A DNA stretch of 64,000 bases from Isoetes taiwanensis (GCA_021234155.1 JAJEKV010000020.1:10172912-10236911), one strand, 5' to 3'. Positions 24,163 through 37,410 are shown, numbered from the stretch's first letter. Translations and numbers: made by a program. Notes: a model not told the origin generated them from the letters alone.

Positions 24163-24381
24163 TGCTATGGTTCTCTTCTTATATAGAAGAGAACCATCAT
24201 TCTGGGGAAAGGGACGTCTGTTTTGGCGTCATGTTATTTTGGACGTAGGAGTCATCTTTAGCCTGAGCTTTCTTTGGCCCATGATTTCTTTAGCTCTGTC
24301 TGCTATATATCCCTGTAGCTTCCAAGCAATTCTCATCGGCGTTTCCCTTGAGCTGAATTCTCTTTGTTCCAGTGTTTCCCT
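24163..24381 (+). repeat. YR retrotransposon A1 repeat
   Basis: A 219-bp direct repeat of A2 (43,157-43,369), starting TGCTATGG. Bases 24,167-24,197 form a near-perfect palindrome: 13-bp arms (ATGGTTCTCTTCT and its complement) around TATAT. Similarity to A2 stops abruptly at TTTCCCT. Confidence 0.9.
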
Positions 24382-25775
24382 ACAGCCTAGTCTTTCATTG
24401 GTCTTGCTCTGCTCTCGCTCGGAAGGATTGGGCTCGAATTGCCGGTTTTTTTAAAACATCCCGGTATTCTTGTGGTCCGATCCCCTAAAACTAATAGGCA
24501 TTGGCGCGTGCTTGGCTTGTTCTCGGGGTTTTCTTTGTCCTAATGCGTTACGTGTTGGGTTCGCGACCTTATGCTCCTCTCCGTCAGCTATTGCCCCCCC
24601 ATCCTTTTACTGCTTTCGGCCATGTTCGTCCACTCATCATCTGTCCTAATTTTTTACGATTTCGCCATGGTTTCTATTATCTGCTCTATTGGTTCTAGCT
24701 CGCCCTCTTCTATCCTTCATGATTCGGTTTTGCCATATTCCTCCTGCTTTTCTCATGATTCTGTTTTTTTCTGATTCTGCTCTTCTTTTTGGTGGCTTGG
24801 GGATGCTTACCTTCGACTTTGTCTCTTGCTTAGAAACCTTCCCATTCGGTTAAGGTACGTTCATCATTCACGGTTGGATTCGCTATGCTTTTGCCCATCT
24901 ATCCTGGTCCCGGCTGCTCTCTCCTCTCCTGTGGTATCTGGCCCATGGGTTTTTTATCTTGTTCCCTTCCAAGCAAGTGTTTCGTCCCCTCTCATCCCTC
25001 TGCAAACCCAAGTCCGAGTCTTCTCATGGCTGGAGTCCCCGGTTGGCTTTTTCCTCGCTCCTTCGGCCGCCCGGATCATGCCTGTATTTTTTCGGGGGGA
25101 TCTTAGGGTGAGTGTCCGGCCAGTCGGGTTGTCCCGGGTTCCCGGGTCCCTGTATCCCGTTGCCCCCCCTCCCTTTCTTCGTGTTTTCGTTTATTTTTTC
25201 TTAGATAGGTTTTTAAGTTTTGATTTTCTATGGTCTAGGGTTTCTTGTTTATGGTGTGGTTTTGTTTTTATCTTTTTTGTGATGTAAAGTAGTGAGGTTG
25301 GTTTTTTTAAGTTTTGATGGTGCATGTGTATTGTTAGGTAGGGTTTGGTCTTGGTTTTTCCAGTTATGTGTATGATCTCATGACCTTTTTTACATACGCA
25401 CTATAATACTTTACTATGGAAAACCTATGGCTCGCATGTATTTGCTCATATTCATGCATTGGCCTTTTGCGGCATCGACTTCCCCCTCCACTTGTCTCCT
25501 TATTCGAATTTGTTGTGCTAAGTGTCTTGCCTATTATGTTCTTAAGCCTATGTAGGGACAATTGCCATTTTGCTCGTTTTCTCATAACGATGCTGTGGGT
25601 TTTTGCCTAGATAGGGTCCGGTTTTGGGATTTGTTTCATTTCGTTTTTTCTTTTTCGCCATGGTTGTCATTGGTGTGTTTCTTTTGTTGGTTGTTTTGGT
25701 TTTTTCTTCCTATGTTGTTTTCCAATAAATTTTCTGGTTTGTTCATGTGGTTCTTACCCCCCTTTTCTTCTTTCA
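24382..25775 (+). other. YR retrotransposon leader, no clear gene
   Basis: A pyrimidine-rich 1.4-kb stretch with open frames of uneven composition but no recognisable domain. It ends in a CTTTCAG word just before the first gag-like frame, so it may act as an untranslated leader or an intron. Confidence 0.4.
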
Positions 25776-26276
25776 GTGACTATGTGTGCTCAATCTACTC
25801 TTCAGAGCTTTTCTCTGCCCACCACTGATACCGAACGTACCCCCCCTCCTTTACCTACTGTCATACCGCCCAATGTCCCTGTTCCATCTGACCCAGCACT
25901 TTTCCTACCTTTTCCATTTGAGGGCCATGACCCTAATCTTTGCGTTGCTTTCAACCTCAATCATTTGTTTTGGTCCCTTGATCGGCTGCCCCCGACATCT
26001 TCCTCTTCTTTGACATTTATGTCGGATTGCCTTTGGTTCTCCTCTTATCTGGATGATGCCATCGACCAGGTGGATTTTGGCGTTGATTATTACCGCGACC
26101 CCATCAGCTCGGAACTAACTTTTGAGCTGGAGGTCCCTAATATGGTGTATTTTCGTCTAGGGGATTTGGTTGTTGCTTTGCATTGGTGGGGCCGAAGTGG
26201 CCACGTGCTGTTTAGGTTCCAGTTTGCAGCTGTTCTACGTGATTGCATGCTACGTTTCTCCTACGCCCGGGGTTAG
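25776..26276 (+). pseudogene. YR retrotransposon first gag-like frame (fossil)
   Basis: An open segment of about 160 codons with a proline-rich N-terminus and hydrophobic/aromatic blocks (NLNHLFWSLDRLPP, DDAIDQVDFGVDYYRD). No family is recognisable. Position ahead of the zinc-knuckle frame suggests a structural (Gag-like) protein. Confidence 0.45.
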
Positions 26277-26615
26277 AGATCTGAGTTGCCTCGTTTTGCT
26301 CCATTTTCGGCTCTGTATCCTATCTTTCCTTGGCGTTTCTTCACCGACCCCTCTTGCACTCTTGTCTCCGGTTCAGGCCCGGATGTGATGGCACCCTGAT
26401 ACCCACATAGAGAAGCTCCATTGTAGCGACTGGTCCTCTGGCCCTGTTTTAGCCATAAAGTTGCCATTTTTGGTTTGCACCTCGGTGCTTTTGTTATTGT
26501 TTGTGTTGGAAATAAAAAATTATGCAAATTTTATCCCTTGGTCTTCTCGGTTCCCATTTTTCTGATTTCTTGTTGGTTCTAAGGGTTTTTTGTTTGGGAT
26601 GGTGATGCCAACCGG

Positions 26616-27758
26616 ATGCAGGTTGCACTCGGTCAGATGCCCCTTATCGTCTGCGGGGGTTGCGGGCGGCTACGTCGGGAAAGCGTATTGCTACTCAGGC
26701 ACCCGCGGGCATCGGGCGGGCTCGTTCTTCGTCCGCAGCTCCTCCACCTGTTCTCCCAAGTACAGCTGCTCCCTTGGGTTCTTTGGGCAACTTGGGCCCC
26801 TCTTTCCTCCTCGAATCCATTTGGGGGTGCCTTTACAACCTCAACATTTTTTTCCACACCCCCGTTGAATATTCCCGCACCTCCAGTCCCACCTTTTGTT
26901 CCCTCTTCGGCTATGCCCACTGCTACTCCTGCTCCTCCTCCCCCACCCGTTGGTGTTCCCCCCATGGCCACTCCCGCTCATGCAACTTCGAATACGACAC
27001 CTCTGCCATTGTTTTCTTTTCCACCACCTGCCCCATCAGTGGCGCCTCCCTCCCAATATGAACTCTTATTGCCTCAAGTCCTTCAATCCCTGCAATTACA
27101 AATGGCCCAAATTAATGATTTGCAGACATCAGCCCAGTCTTCCATTCACGAGGCTGTCGAATCACTGCGGGAGGAAGTACGAGAGCGGGCGGCTAGGACC
27201 TTGCCCTTTTTCAAACGGGATTCTTCACGGCACCAGTATGAGTTTTTGGCTGCTACGGAAGACCGATTTCGGGAGTTGTATGCTCGCCTGTTCTCTCTCT
27301 CTCTGGCGGTGCCCGACTCGGTCTTGAAACTCATTGAGGAGGGTAAGATGGCAACTCAACAGCGTATGAAATTTCTTTTGATTGCTGATCGTGAAGGGTA
27401 CGATGTTGCTTTTGACTTTGCTGATCATTCAGGCTTGTCTTTGTTCGCTGATGACTCCCGCCGCTTGAAATTAGCCCACCAAGGCCGCCTTGAGCGTCGC
27501 ACTAATTCTGCCACAAAAGCTCCAAATACCTCTTTTTCTTCTCACCCAACTGCTCCTGGTGCCCCCGCTGTTCCTCTTTCCCGGGGTACCCCTCGCTTGT
27601 TTTGCACATTCTGTGGCCGTAATAACCATAGAATTGAGACATGTTTTGCTCGTGCGGCAGCATCGAACACTCCTTTGGCACTCCCTCCTGCTCCTTCCCT
27701 CCCACCAGTGCCCCAGTTTCCCATCACCCCTCAATATTTCCCTCGTCCTCAGATGTGA
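26616..27758 (+). pseudogene. YR retrotransposon gag-like frame with CCHC knuckle (fossil)
   Basis: A 380-codon open frame. It has a Pro/Ala-rich region, then a predicted helical part around codons 145-200 (QYELLLPQVLQSLQLQMAQI...), and a zinc knuckle CTFCGRNNHRIETC (C-x2-C-x4-H-x4-C) at about 27,604-27,645, with a proline-rich tail. Size, knuckle and position upstream of reverse transcriptase fit the ORF1/Gag of DIRS-class elements. Confidence 0.65.
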
Positions 27759-27819
27759 GCATTTGGTTGATGGAGTTAAAATCAGACGGCTATGACCGTA
27801 CTGTTGATTATTTTTTGTG

Positions 27820-28800
27820 AATGGGATACATACTACAATTATGTTTTTTTGAAACCATGTTTTTCCTTTAAAGTCGTGAAGGCTTGTTAAAACACATGCA
27901 TCTAGGAGTGAATTGGATATATACAACAATTATGTTTTTTGAAACCATGTTTTTTCCTTTAAAGTTGTGATGGCTTGTTACTACATCTTTTCAAATTCTC
28001 GTTGAATTGTTGGATCTAGGTACTTGGTTGTATCGGCTTGGATGCATTGCACTTAGAATTAGAGGTTAGCCTGGTTTGGGTCAGTCGAGTTGACAGAATT
28101 CTCTAGTGTTTTTTTCACTACTCTAGACTCTTACGCTGGCTAGCTTCTTGACCTTAGGAATTCCTTTATTTCTAATTTCCATTTTGTTGTCATAGTATGC
28201 TTTGTTGCGACTCTGTTTTGCTGTGTTTTCCCACGTATACATTGCTTTGGTTGCTAGGTTGTCATTGCATGTTTTTTCCCCTTTTCTCGCATATGCATCT
28301 CCCCTTCCTTGCAACGTTAGTTGGTCGATCATTTAGGGATGTAAGGTTAGGTTTTTTCCATTTCAACAATCGTCTTATGTTTTGGACCATGGTCTCTTTA
28401 AGGTTGTGATTATCTTGCCTGCTTCGTTTCTCAAGTTCTTGTTGGTTGTTGGATCTGAGTACTTGGTTGTATCGATTTGGTTGTTAGCTTTAGATTATAG
28501 ATTACCATTCTTGGGTCAGTCTGGGTGATGGAGTGCTCTAGTGTTTGTTTTTGCTACACGAGTTACCGTCTTTAGGATAGCTAGTTTCTTGGCGTAAGTG
28601 TTCCTTGATTTCTAGCTTCCTTCTTGTCGTCATTTTGCATCTCTGTCTACGGTGGTTTCCCATGCTCGCATTGTTTTGGCTTGCTAGGTTGTTGTAAGTA
28701 AGGTTTGACCCCCCTTTTTTTCCTCCCCGCATGTGCATATTCCCTTCTTTGCAAAGGCAGTTGGATGGTTGATTAATAAATGTCAGGTTAGGTTGTTGTT
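27820..28800 (+). repeat. Tandem ~440-bp repeat inside the YR retrotransposon
   Basis: Two diverged direct units run from about 27,905 and 28,345, sharing blocks such as GTACTTGGTTGTATCG, CTCTAGTGTTT and GGTTGCTAGGTTGT. An 80-bp part of the unit is also duplicated just upstream (about 27,828-27,900). No coding potential is seen. The spacer lies between the Gag-like frame and the reverse transcriptase. Confidence 0.7.
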
Positions 28801-29189
28801 CCGGGTTTTTTGGCACAAGTTGTTCAAGTTATCTGGGTTAAGCACATATCTCTCTTTGACTCTCTCTCTCTCCAAACTTTGGGTCTCTGGGCTCGGGTTT
28901 GTTCTGTATATTTATTGGCATATCGGCAAACGCTTTTAGTTGATTGGGCTTAGGCCGTTCCCTTCTGACTCATTTTTTTACCATAGTGGATCATGGTAGC
29001 ACTTTTCATGTTTTGTTATTGGGCATTCTCGTTATATACCTCCCAGTAATGCATCTCCCCTTCTGGTTTCGAAACTCTAGTCATTGTTATAGGCAAAGCA
29101 TTCTTCCCCTATTAAATATGTAGTATAGGCATCTTAGAGATGTTGCAGAGTTTTTTCTTTCAGTGATATCTTGTTGTTCTTATATGATT

Positions 29190-30050
29190 TGTTGCTATTT
29201 CAGATTGCACTCCGTTTTCCTCTTGCATTCCTCATCTCGGCATTGATCCTATCGTAGCCGACTCTATTGCATCATCTACCAGCGTCTTCAATCGCCTCTT
29301 GTCCGCTTTGTCTTTTTGGCAATCCTTCTGTTCCTCCCAGCAGGTTCTCAGCTGGATCCAGTTTGGTTATCGTTTGCCTTGGCTTACTCATTCCCCTGCC
29401 CAACCCTTTTTTTGCAAAGAATCATTCGTCCTTGTTTACCCAACTCGATTTTGCTCGTTCTGCCGTCTCTGACCTCCTTCGGACCGGTGCCGCCTCCCTT
29501 GTGCCTTCTTGTCCCTTCTTACGTTTCCCCGGGTTGGGGTGGTCCCTAAAGGTCAAGGAAAGTGGCGTCTTATCTTAGATTTTGCCGGGTCTTGAACTCC
29601 TTTTTATCTGTTCCCCCTTTTAAGCTATGAATCATTAGACCTACTCTCCCATCTTTGCAAACACACGCCGATTTCCTTTTTGCAATAGACTTGAAATCAC
29701 GGTTACCATCATGTCTCCATATGGCCTCCTCACCCGTTCTTTCCTTGGTTTTTGTTGGGCCGGTCAGTTTTTTGTCTTCAATGTTTTCCCCTTTGGACTC
29801 GCCTCTGCTCCATTTGTGTTCATCAAACTCATTGGCGGTTGGTCTTGGTGGCGTCTTTCGGGGGTATCGATGTTCCCCATATGTTGATGATATCACATTT
29901 TACGTGTCAATCTTCGCGAATCCCTTGAGGTCCAGTTATTTTTTGACTTACAACAAGCGGTTTTTTCTTCTACTTTGGAAAAAGTATCGGTTTCGCATTT
30001 CTCATCGCACTGTCTTCTTAGGTTTCATCGTCGATGTTCAGCATGGTTTG
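29190..30050 (+). pseudogene. YR retrotransposon reverse transcriptase, first part (fossil)
   Basis: Reverse-transcriptase landmarks of the DIRS type appear in order: FAIDLKS near 29,680, the catalytic block PYVDDITFYVS near 29,875-29,910, and FLGFIVDVQHGL near 30,018-30,050. The gypsy element G2 is inserted directly after it. An acceptor-like CAG precedes the region near 29,205. The region is interrupted. Confidence 0.75.
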
Positions 30051-30629
30051 TGTTTGGGGGTGCAGGTTCGGGGAACTCACGGAAGACAGCCCTTTGTGAG
30101 GACCCGTGGATCTAACGGGAGAGTCAAGGGGACTATGTCCTTGGGATTTGCAGAAGAGAAGAAAACAGAACAAATGAGAGAAAAATGATAAGCTTCCTTG
30201 ATATCAATGAACATACATGAGCTCTCGCAATAGAGAGAAAACTGAAAGGAGACAAGACTCAAAACTCATCTAAAAAACTCATGTGCTAGCTCTACTCATA
30301 TATATAGTACAATGGCCTTTGGCCCAATATAGACACTCGGTGATCTCGGTGCCCGACTCACGGAAGGGAGGCCGATTTGGGAGAATGTTGGCGGTGCCTC
30401 TTGAAGTGCCTAGAATCACTTGGCCAGCGAGGCGGTGACGCGGGCCGTCACTTGTCTGCCCAGCGCCTCTTGTTGGCTTGACCACATGCTTTGACTACTT
30501 GCGTGGTCTGCTGCGGCTGTCTTCTTTGGAGCCTTTGATGGCTGACCGTGGCTGACTGAGGATCCTTGAGCTTGACCTGGTGCATTTGTATGCATGAATA
30601 GTCTGTGCCGGGAGGCCGCGGGACTAACA
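30051..30629 (-). repeat. G2 LTR (3' LTR of the element)
   Basis: This LTR is closely similar to 40,394-40,958 and to both G1 LTRs. It begins TGTTTGGGGG on the plus strand and ends GGGACTAACA; plus-strand CTCCCCCACC next to it is the complement of a polypurine tract. Confidence 0.88.
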
Positions 30630-33600
30630 CTCCCCCACCAAACGACACTCGAGTGAAGAAAGGAGGAAGTGTTTTAGGCGGGAAGCCATGCAATGCGAAA
30701 GTGATCCTCACGGGGGTGAGGGCGGGCACCATATGGTACTGGCTAATGAGATCTGGCGTGTTTGAAGAAGCGGGAGGAGGAGTGTTTTGGCCAAAAGGCG
30801 GGATCTGCATCAATAAAGCGAGGCGTACCATGTCTTCAAAGGCGGCGACATGGGCGTCACGAAGAAATGTAGCGACATTCCATGAGAGGAGGGAACTGGA
30901 GGCCAAAGGCACCGACTGCGGCATTCAGGTGCGGTGAAAAATGGGGCCTTTTGCCGATTTAAGGAGCTTAGCAAAATGCATTTGAGGCCAGCACAAAAAC
31001 CTGCTTGAAGATGGTGAAGGATCGAGGTGAGGTGGTGGCGATGCAAGAAGGTGTCAAGACCATGAAGCGCATCCGCCGTCGTTTGCCAACCACGCTCATT
31101 AGCAATGTAGATCAATTCGTGGTGGTATCGGTGGCACCTTCTTCCCAATGTGGCCGAACAAAAGCGTGGATCCCCAGGAGATCCGTCGAGATCTGAGGTG
31201 GAGTCCATCGGCATGACCATCCATGACCTTGGTCCAAAAAAGGGAAGCCGAAGTCGGGGAACACAGGGGCGTGGAGATGCGCCCGAGGGAAGCATAGGGA
31301 GAAGGAACCATGCCCGTGGGCGTTGGGTTCTGAGCGGTCTCCCTGAATTATTGACAAGATCCGGATCAAGAGCTTGACACCAGCGATCCCAAAGAAAAGA
31401 GAGTTGAGAGTTGGCGGGAGGGCTATCCCATCGTGGGGGCAGATCTTGCTATCAACGAGCTTCGTAATTGATTGTATCCGTGAGAGTCTTTGCATATAAA
31501 TTTGTGCATAGGGAAGATCCTCGGGATGTCCTAGATACTTCCTTATACGTTGCGGCCTTCCGCTTACCCGAGAGAGATAAATGATTGGCAAGCTTCGGGC
31601 ATGTACTCGATGAAGAGTTTGGATGCGGCGGGGATCCATAAGATATGGATTGTTATCTGAAGCACCCATTGCCGCAGTGGGGTCACCGAAGAAAGCTGGC
31701 GTGGCCCATTTCGAAGTGTTTCTGCTGAACAACTCGGAAGGTGATAAAGTAAGCCGGATGAACAACTGATAAAGGTGCACAGTGTATGAGATCAAAGACC
31801 ACAAGGGCCAGACACAACCCTTTGTCTTCAATGGGAGTTACGGCCAAATCCGAAGAAAAATCTGCCTTTGCTGGGGGAATATCCGCGGTCCATCGGCGCG
31901 CATGCCGCCGAAAGGAAGAGGTGGCGGCGAGCAACCACATAATCGTGATAGCAGGAAGGGCTGGGAAGTCAAAAGGCATTACGGTTAAGAATGGCGGTAT
32001 GGCCGTCAAGTTTTTTTGCTTGAGCCTCATATTGGTGAATAACTTCTTTGTGGCTGTTGTTCAAGATCCCGTATCCGGTTGTCCCGTTCTAGCGGCCGTG
32101 GCGTGACTGGTCCGGACCGTTTTCGAGAAGTGTTGACTTGGGAGGAGGATTTCCCGGAGTATTGAGGCGGCTGCGGCAATCTCAGCGTCATCCGGTATCT
32201 TACGTTTTTGCACCTCGTAAGCTGATCTTGAAGAGGTGGTGAGAGGTTTGTGTGAAAGCTGAGCCATCAAGGAGGCAACTTGGCGTCCCGTTCGTAAGGT
32301 TTTGAACTTGAGTGCTGAAATTTTCACAAAGTTCGAGTACAAGGCGTTGAGCTTAGCAATATCTGCGTCCTTGGTTTTCGGGAGAGGCGGCTTTGGACTT
32401 GTTGTGCTCCAATAAATCTGAATTCTGATTGATTGGGCTGAGCACTATTGATCTGCAAGTTGGGCTGACTTGATCTTGTGCACTTTTGAGATCTGTATGA
32501 GCACGTAAGAGAGCCGTGCTTGTCTTGAAGTTTGGCCTCAAAGTTGCAAGCAGGCGTGGCGGCAGAAGTCTGGTGTCTTGCATCGAGAGGCCTCTAGTGC
32601 GGTTGAACCCGCTCATAAAAGCGTCTTGGGATTCTTGTAACTTGGAGGCAGCAGCAGGCATCCCACGTCGACATACAACAAGCAGCCGAGGGTGGTGTGG
32701 TGGTGGAGCGGCTGTTGCCTGGTTTGTGATATTTAGAAAGATAGTGTGGCCCGGATGGTGTAGCGGAGGAGGAGAGCGGTGACATGGGTGTGCGGGCTTT
32801 GGACATGACCAGGGAAGAGCAGGCGTGAAGTGCAGCTCGGTTAGTTGGTGTGGAAGGGGGCCGGAGTGGAATTATGAGAATTTTGTGGTGTGGGAGGGAA
32901 GTAATGGCCGGATGAGGGCTTGAAAGTGGCCTCCCGCGAAACTTGAGAGAAATGGAAGTGGCACCGGCGGTCCATTTCTTGGAGAAAACGATAGAACATC
33001 ATTTGGGGCCAATCTATGTGGTGGTTGGAGTGTGTAGCGGTGAGGACCAGGTTATAGAAAGGCTTATTGATATGGGTGTTCTTGATAGAATACCCAAGGA
33101 ACTTGGCATACGAAATTTAACAAAAGGTTTCGTGAGGCTTGTCGATATTGGTCGGGGCGATGGACATTGGCATGATAAGGAGGTGCACCAAACTGTGACA
33201 TGAGAGATCTGTATGGCAGACCATGATAAACAAAGGGGTGTGCAAGGGAATATGAAATACCTCAGAAATCAAATGTTGAGTCCAGCGAAATGGTGGTGCC
33301 ATCGACCCGCGGTGGTGTAATCTTGCGCGCTGTTCGCGATATTGGCGATGAAGCTGCGTCAAGCTGATCGGGGATTTGGAGCGGAAGTTCCATTTGAGAG
33401 AATTCGTAAAGCTTGTGTCGTTCAGCGACTTCTTTATTTGGGCCAACAAAGGGCTTCCGCGGAAAGTGGGCATCAAGAAGGATCTGAGATGCAAAAGAGC
33501 CTGATCCTTGGGAGCGGTAGCAGAAGTGTAAAAATCTTGGGGCAGCCATGGTAGCGATTCTGAAAGCGAAAGTGATTCAAAGCGGGGAGGGATCGAAAGT

Positions 33601-34520
33601 CGAACGCGGAGGACAAAACCTGAAGAAACGAAAAAGATTTTTAGGGCGCTAACCGGAGGCTTAAGAGGTATGAATAAGTGGCCGAGCCGTTGATGGTGTC
33701 AGGTGTCGAAAAGATGCCAAGAAGTGTAGTGAGACACAAAAAATTTGGCTAAGTCCCAAAAAACGTAAAGGGAGAAGCAATGAGCGGTGAGGATGAGAGG
33801 CGTGAAGAAGGATCGGATGTGGTGATTGTGTGAAAAGGACACATTAATGTTTGACCGTGAAAAGAAGGAATTGCATTCAATGGCGAACCTTTCGAAGTGG
33901 GATATCATTAAAGGAATGTGTCGGAAGGTACCATGGCTAGATATCTGCGGCGGGAGAAAAGATTCTCATTGAAAGCTTGACCTTGCATTGCAAACCGTTA
34001 GCGATTTGTGTGATTGGTCCGCGTCGACAAGGAGTTCCTCGGCCATTGGCTATATAAGGCGAACCGGAATAAAGGCATCCGATGAAATTCCGGCATGGCT
34101 CGCTTTGCTGGTTTGAGCGAGGGCGCACTATGCCCTGAACTGTCGAGGGAGTGGATTACACCGCAAGATGAATTGCGGACCTCGGGCGCTGCCACAACCG
34201 TAAGGCATTGAATGGGCGGCCGGTGTGCCGGGATGGCTGAACATCCGGCCGAACCAGCGGGATGGAGGTGGTTACGCACCTTCAGCGGGATCTCGCCGGA
34301 ACCTCTACCATCTCCCTCCCATCACCTCTGCTCGACTTAGGGGTAGAGGGTTTTTCCTCTTAGGACTTAGTAGATAGGGCTCCGAGCCCGTTTTTGTATA
34401 TAGGGCAGTGCCCATAAGCGGAAATAGCTGGGTTGCCCACATTTGTAAAAAATCTCCACTATAATAGAATATGCCTTTCTAGTCTTTTTACGTGGTGTTT
34501 GCTTCTTGAAGCGGTATTAT
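30630..34520 (-). other. G2 accessory region between pol and 3' LTR
   Basis: This is the counterpart of 10,123-14,060 in G1. Minus-strand segments around 33,117-33,494 include SEVFHIPLHTPLFIM and APTNIDKPHETF, also found in G1 at about 12,640-12,850. No integrase, RT or chromodomain similarity is visible. It could be an extra structural or envelope-like ORF as in some Athila/Tat elements, but I cannot name the protein. Confidence 0.45.
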
Positions 34521-34559
34521 TTTGTTGATTTTTCGCTACGTGTGATGAAATGCTTTGAG

Positions 34560-35560
34560 GCGAAAACCATTAACCAATGTAGGTAATGGAGTGCCATCTA
34601 ACTCTCGCCGGTTGGAAGGCGCTTGGTCTAACCACTTGAACAATTTGATAAAGGGCCAAACCAACGAAACTTGAGTTTACCCGGAAAAATTTTTGTACAC
34701 GGAATCATAAAGAAGAACCAAATCGCCTTCTTTGAATGTTTTTGTCTTGAGGGCGTTTGTCATGTAAAGATTTTGTTGTTGTCCATGAAGAACACGAATA
34801 TAAGCATCCTTCGAAGTTCATCCAACTGTTCTAATTGATAGACCCTTTCTTTGAGTCTGGCGAGGTGGATTATGAGCGTGAGCCGGTTGAAAGCGGAGTG
34901 TTGAAGGATGTATTCAAAGCGGCATGAAGCTTCGACCATAAACCAATTTAAAAGGAGTGTGACCGGTAGCAATCTTGAAACAAGTATTGTAGGCCCAAAG
35001 AAACGAGGGAAGTTTTTACGCCTTGTCGGGCGGGAAGCGTCACAAATTTTCTTGAGAATGGTGACGAAGATTTTTGTTGGTGCTACGCCAAACCATTACC
35101 TTGAGGATAGTAAAGGTGTGCTCTTGTGATGATGTATCGGAGATAATCCGTCGACTCCTTGATAGTATGGTTGATGAAATGGACACCCGGTCACTCCACG
35201 ACCAGCTCGTGGGGCGGCGAATGCGTGATAATTTGTTGATAGAGGACCCGTATGCGCTTGCTGCGGTGTTATGCCGGAAGTGCACAAGCTTCCGCCCATT
35301 TGGTGGCGTAGTCGGTGAGAACCGAATGTATCGCACGGTGTGTGCAGCAGGAGGATCTATATGTCCCACAAAGTCCATTCCCCATTTCTTTGAAGGAAGT
35401 GGCGTGGCGGCGTCAAGGGAAGAGCTTGCCCGCGGGCGTGGGCCCGTCCGGTAAAGGTAAGCGTCACCGCGTCTTGGCGTGGGCGTGAGCATCTTTGAAG
35501 AGTGGGCCAATAATACCCAATGAGAAGGATTTTTGCGTGCCGTGGTGTCACCATGAAAAT
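34560..35560 (-). pseudogene. G2 integrase region (fossil)
   Basis: The minus-strand core start KWGMDFVGHIDPP lies near 35,335-35,390. A zinc-binding-like segment lies upstream, around 35,440-35,620, and the C-terminal part runs down to about 34,600. The layout mirrors G1. Confidence 0.75.
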
Positions 35561-35899
35561 GACCACCACCTAGCCCTTGATGAGCTTCTTGAACAATATC
35601 TGGAACTTCATGAGGTAGAACACAGCCGTCGAAGGATGGTGTCCTTACCTTTTTTTGTAGAGATGTCACGCAGCCATGGTGTAGTCTGCGGACCTCGGAG
35701 AAATTGATAGCGGCAGGATTGTCGCTAAGCGGAAGAAAGCGTCTCGTCTTACGGTGGAAGAGCACCTGTGAGGAGGTACTGCTGAAAGTCATGGAACCAA
35801 TGTGGTGTTGGGTTACTAAAAAGAAACGCATCGAGGAAAGCGTCGAGACTCGGTTGAGGATCACCTGTGTGGATCGTGAAAAGATAATCCGGGGCGACA

Positions 35900-37410
35900 T
35901 GAGATTTGCCGGCCTTATGAGCGATTTCAAAAGGAGCAAATTCTTGGAGAAGAAGGACCCAACGAGCAATGCGGCCGTGGGCGTGGACTTGTTGATCAAA
36001 TAGAGGAGTGCTTGGTGGTCCACAAAGAGCGGTTGGCTTAAAAGGTAATGACGGAGCGTTGGACCTGAGAAAATGAGACCCAAAGCGCTACGCTATGAAA
36101 GTGGCAAAATAGTTGCGCTCAGCGGATTGAGTTTTCGGCTGGTAGCGATTTGGTTTGTCGATTTGCGCATCATATTCTTGAGAAAAGAACAAGCCAATAG
36201 CAAGCCGCAGAGACATCTACATGAGCGTGAAAGGGCTTGTCCCATTGAGGAGGAACAAGAACCGGTGCACGAAAAGCAAAAGCTTCAAGTTTGTTGGAAG
36301 CGACATCCGCTGGGGATTCCAAGCCCGGGTGGATTAGATCACCCGTGAGTTTATGAATGGGATCCGCAATGGCTGCTAGTCGGTATGAAGGTGGAGTAAT
36401 AATTGACCTTACCAGGAAAGAGCGTGTCTCCTTGATATTGGCTGGTGCTTGAGCCTTGAGCACCAAGCCCGATTTTGGCGGGGATGCGTGGTGATACACG
36501 CTGTGACAACATGGCCTAACAGAACACGGTGGCCTTAAAGGTGCATTTCTCGGGATTGAGACTAATGCGGACTCATCACATTTCGGAAGAGCGAGTTCCA
36601 ATTTATCAAATGGTCAGCCATGGGCGAAGGCGAGAGAAGTCATCTTGAAAAATTTGCAAGAAGGGATTTTCCTTCATGAAATCATGAAAATGGCGAGAGC
36701 ATGATGCGTTGAAACGTTGATGGAGAGTTTGATAATCCAAAGGAACCACCTTGTAGGCAAAAGTGCCCCGCGAGGTGGTGAAAGTGGTCTTGAGTTGATC
36801 AGATTCTTTGATTGAGATCTGATTGTAGCGGAAAAACCATCCATGAAGGAGTACATCTCATGTCCAGCCACCTCTTCGAACACGGTGCGTGAAGGGAAGT
36901 GGAAAATGATCCGCTCCGTGGCGATTGAGTTTCCGATAGTCCCACCACGGGCGGATCTTACCATTGTGTTTAAGGGCATGGCGATGGGGGCTCACCCATT
37001 GAGAATGTTTGACCTCATAGATCAAACCTGCAGCAAGGAGTTTGTCAATTTCCTTGGGCGATCCGCGGTAATTAGGGTTGGCCGATGCTTGTCGTTGCTA
37101 CTGCTGGTCGTGCATCGATTTGGTAGGAATGGTGAGTTCCCCAAGCTTTGTTGATTCCCCGAAGATCTACGTAACTCGGTGAAAATGTGTTTGAATTTTG
37201 TGAAGCGGCTTGACGGCCCCGATATAAAGGCGGAAGATTTGGCAACAATGGGGACTGGGTTGATTGTTGCCCGTCCACAATCTCGACTTACGGGAGTCGA
37301 ATATGGGGTATTACTTGGTATCACGGACAATGTGTGCGGGGAGGTTGGAGCATAGCAGGATCGTGGCACTGCGTGGTGAAAAAGAGGGGTTGCTTTCGGT
37401 TTCATTGGCG
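35900..37410 (-). pseudogene. G2 reverse transcriptase and RNase H region (fossil)
   Basis: RT landmarks (YSFMDGFSA, KNLINSRPLSPPRG) lie near 36,760-36,860. An RNase H segment with FVDHQALLYLINKSTPTAAL lies near 35,950-36,030. Interrupted in several places. Confidence 0.75.

Noticed and set aside
24826-25287. 153-codon plus-strand frame in the YR element leader
   Set aside because: Composition is dominated by Leu, Phe, Ser and Pro from a pyrimidine-rich strand, with no domain; likely non-coding.
31112-31831. 239-codon minus-strand open frame in G2
   Set aside because: Only partly open in G1 and without recognisable domain; treated as part of the accessory region, not as a separate gene.
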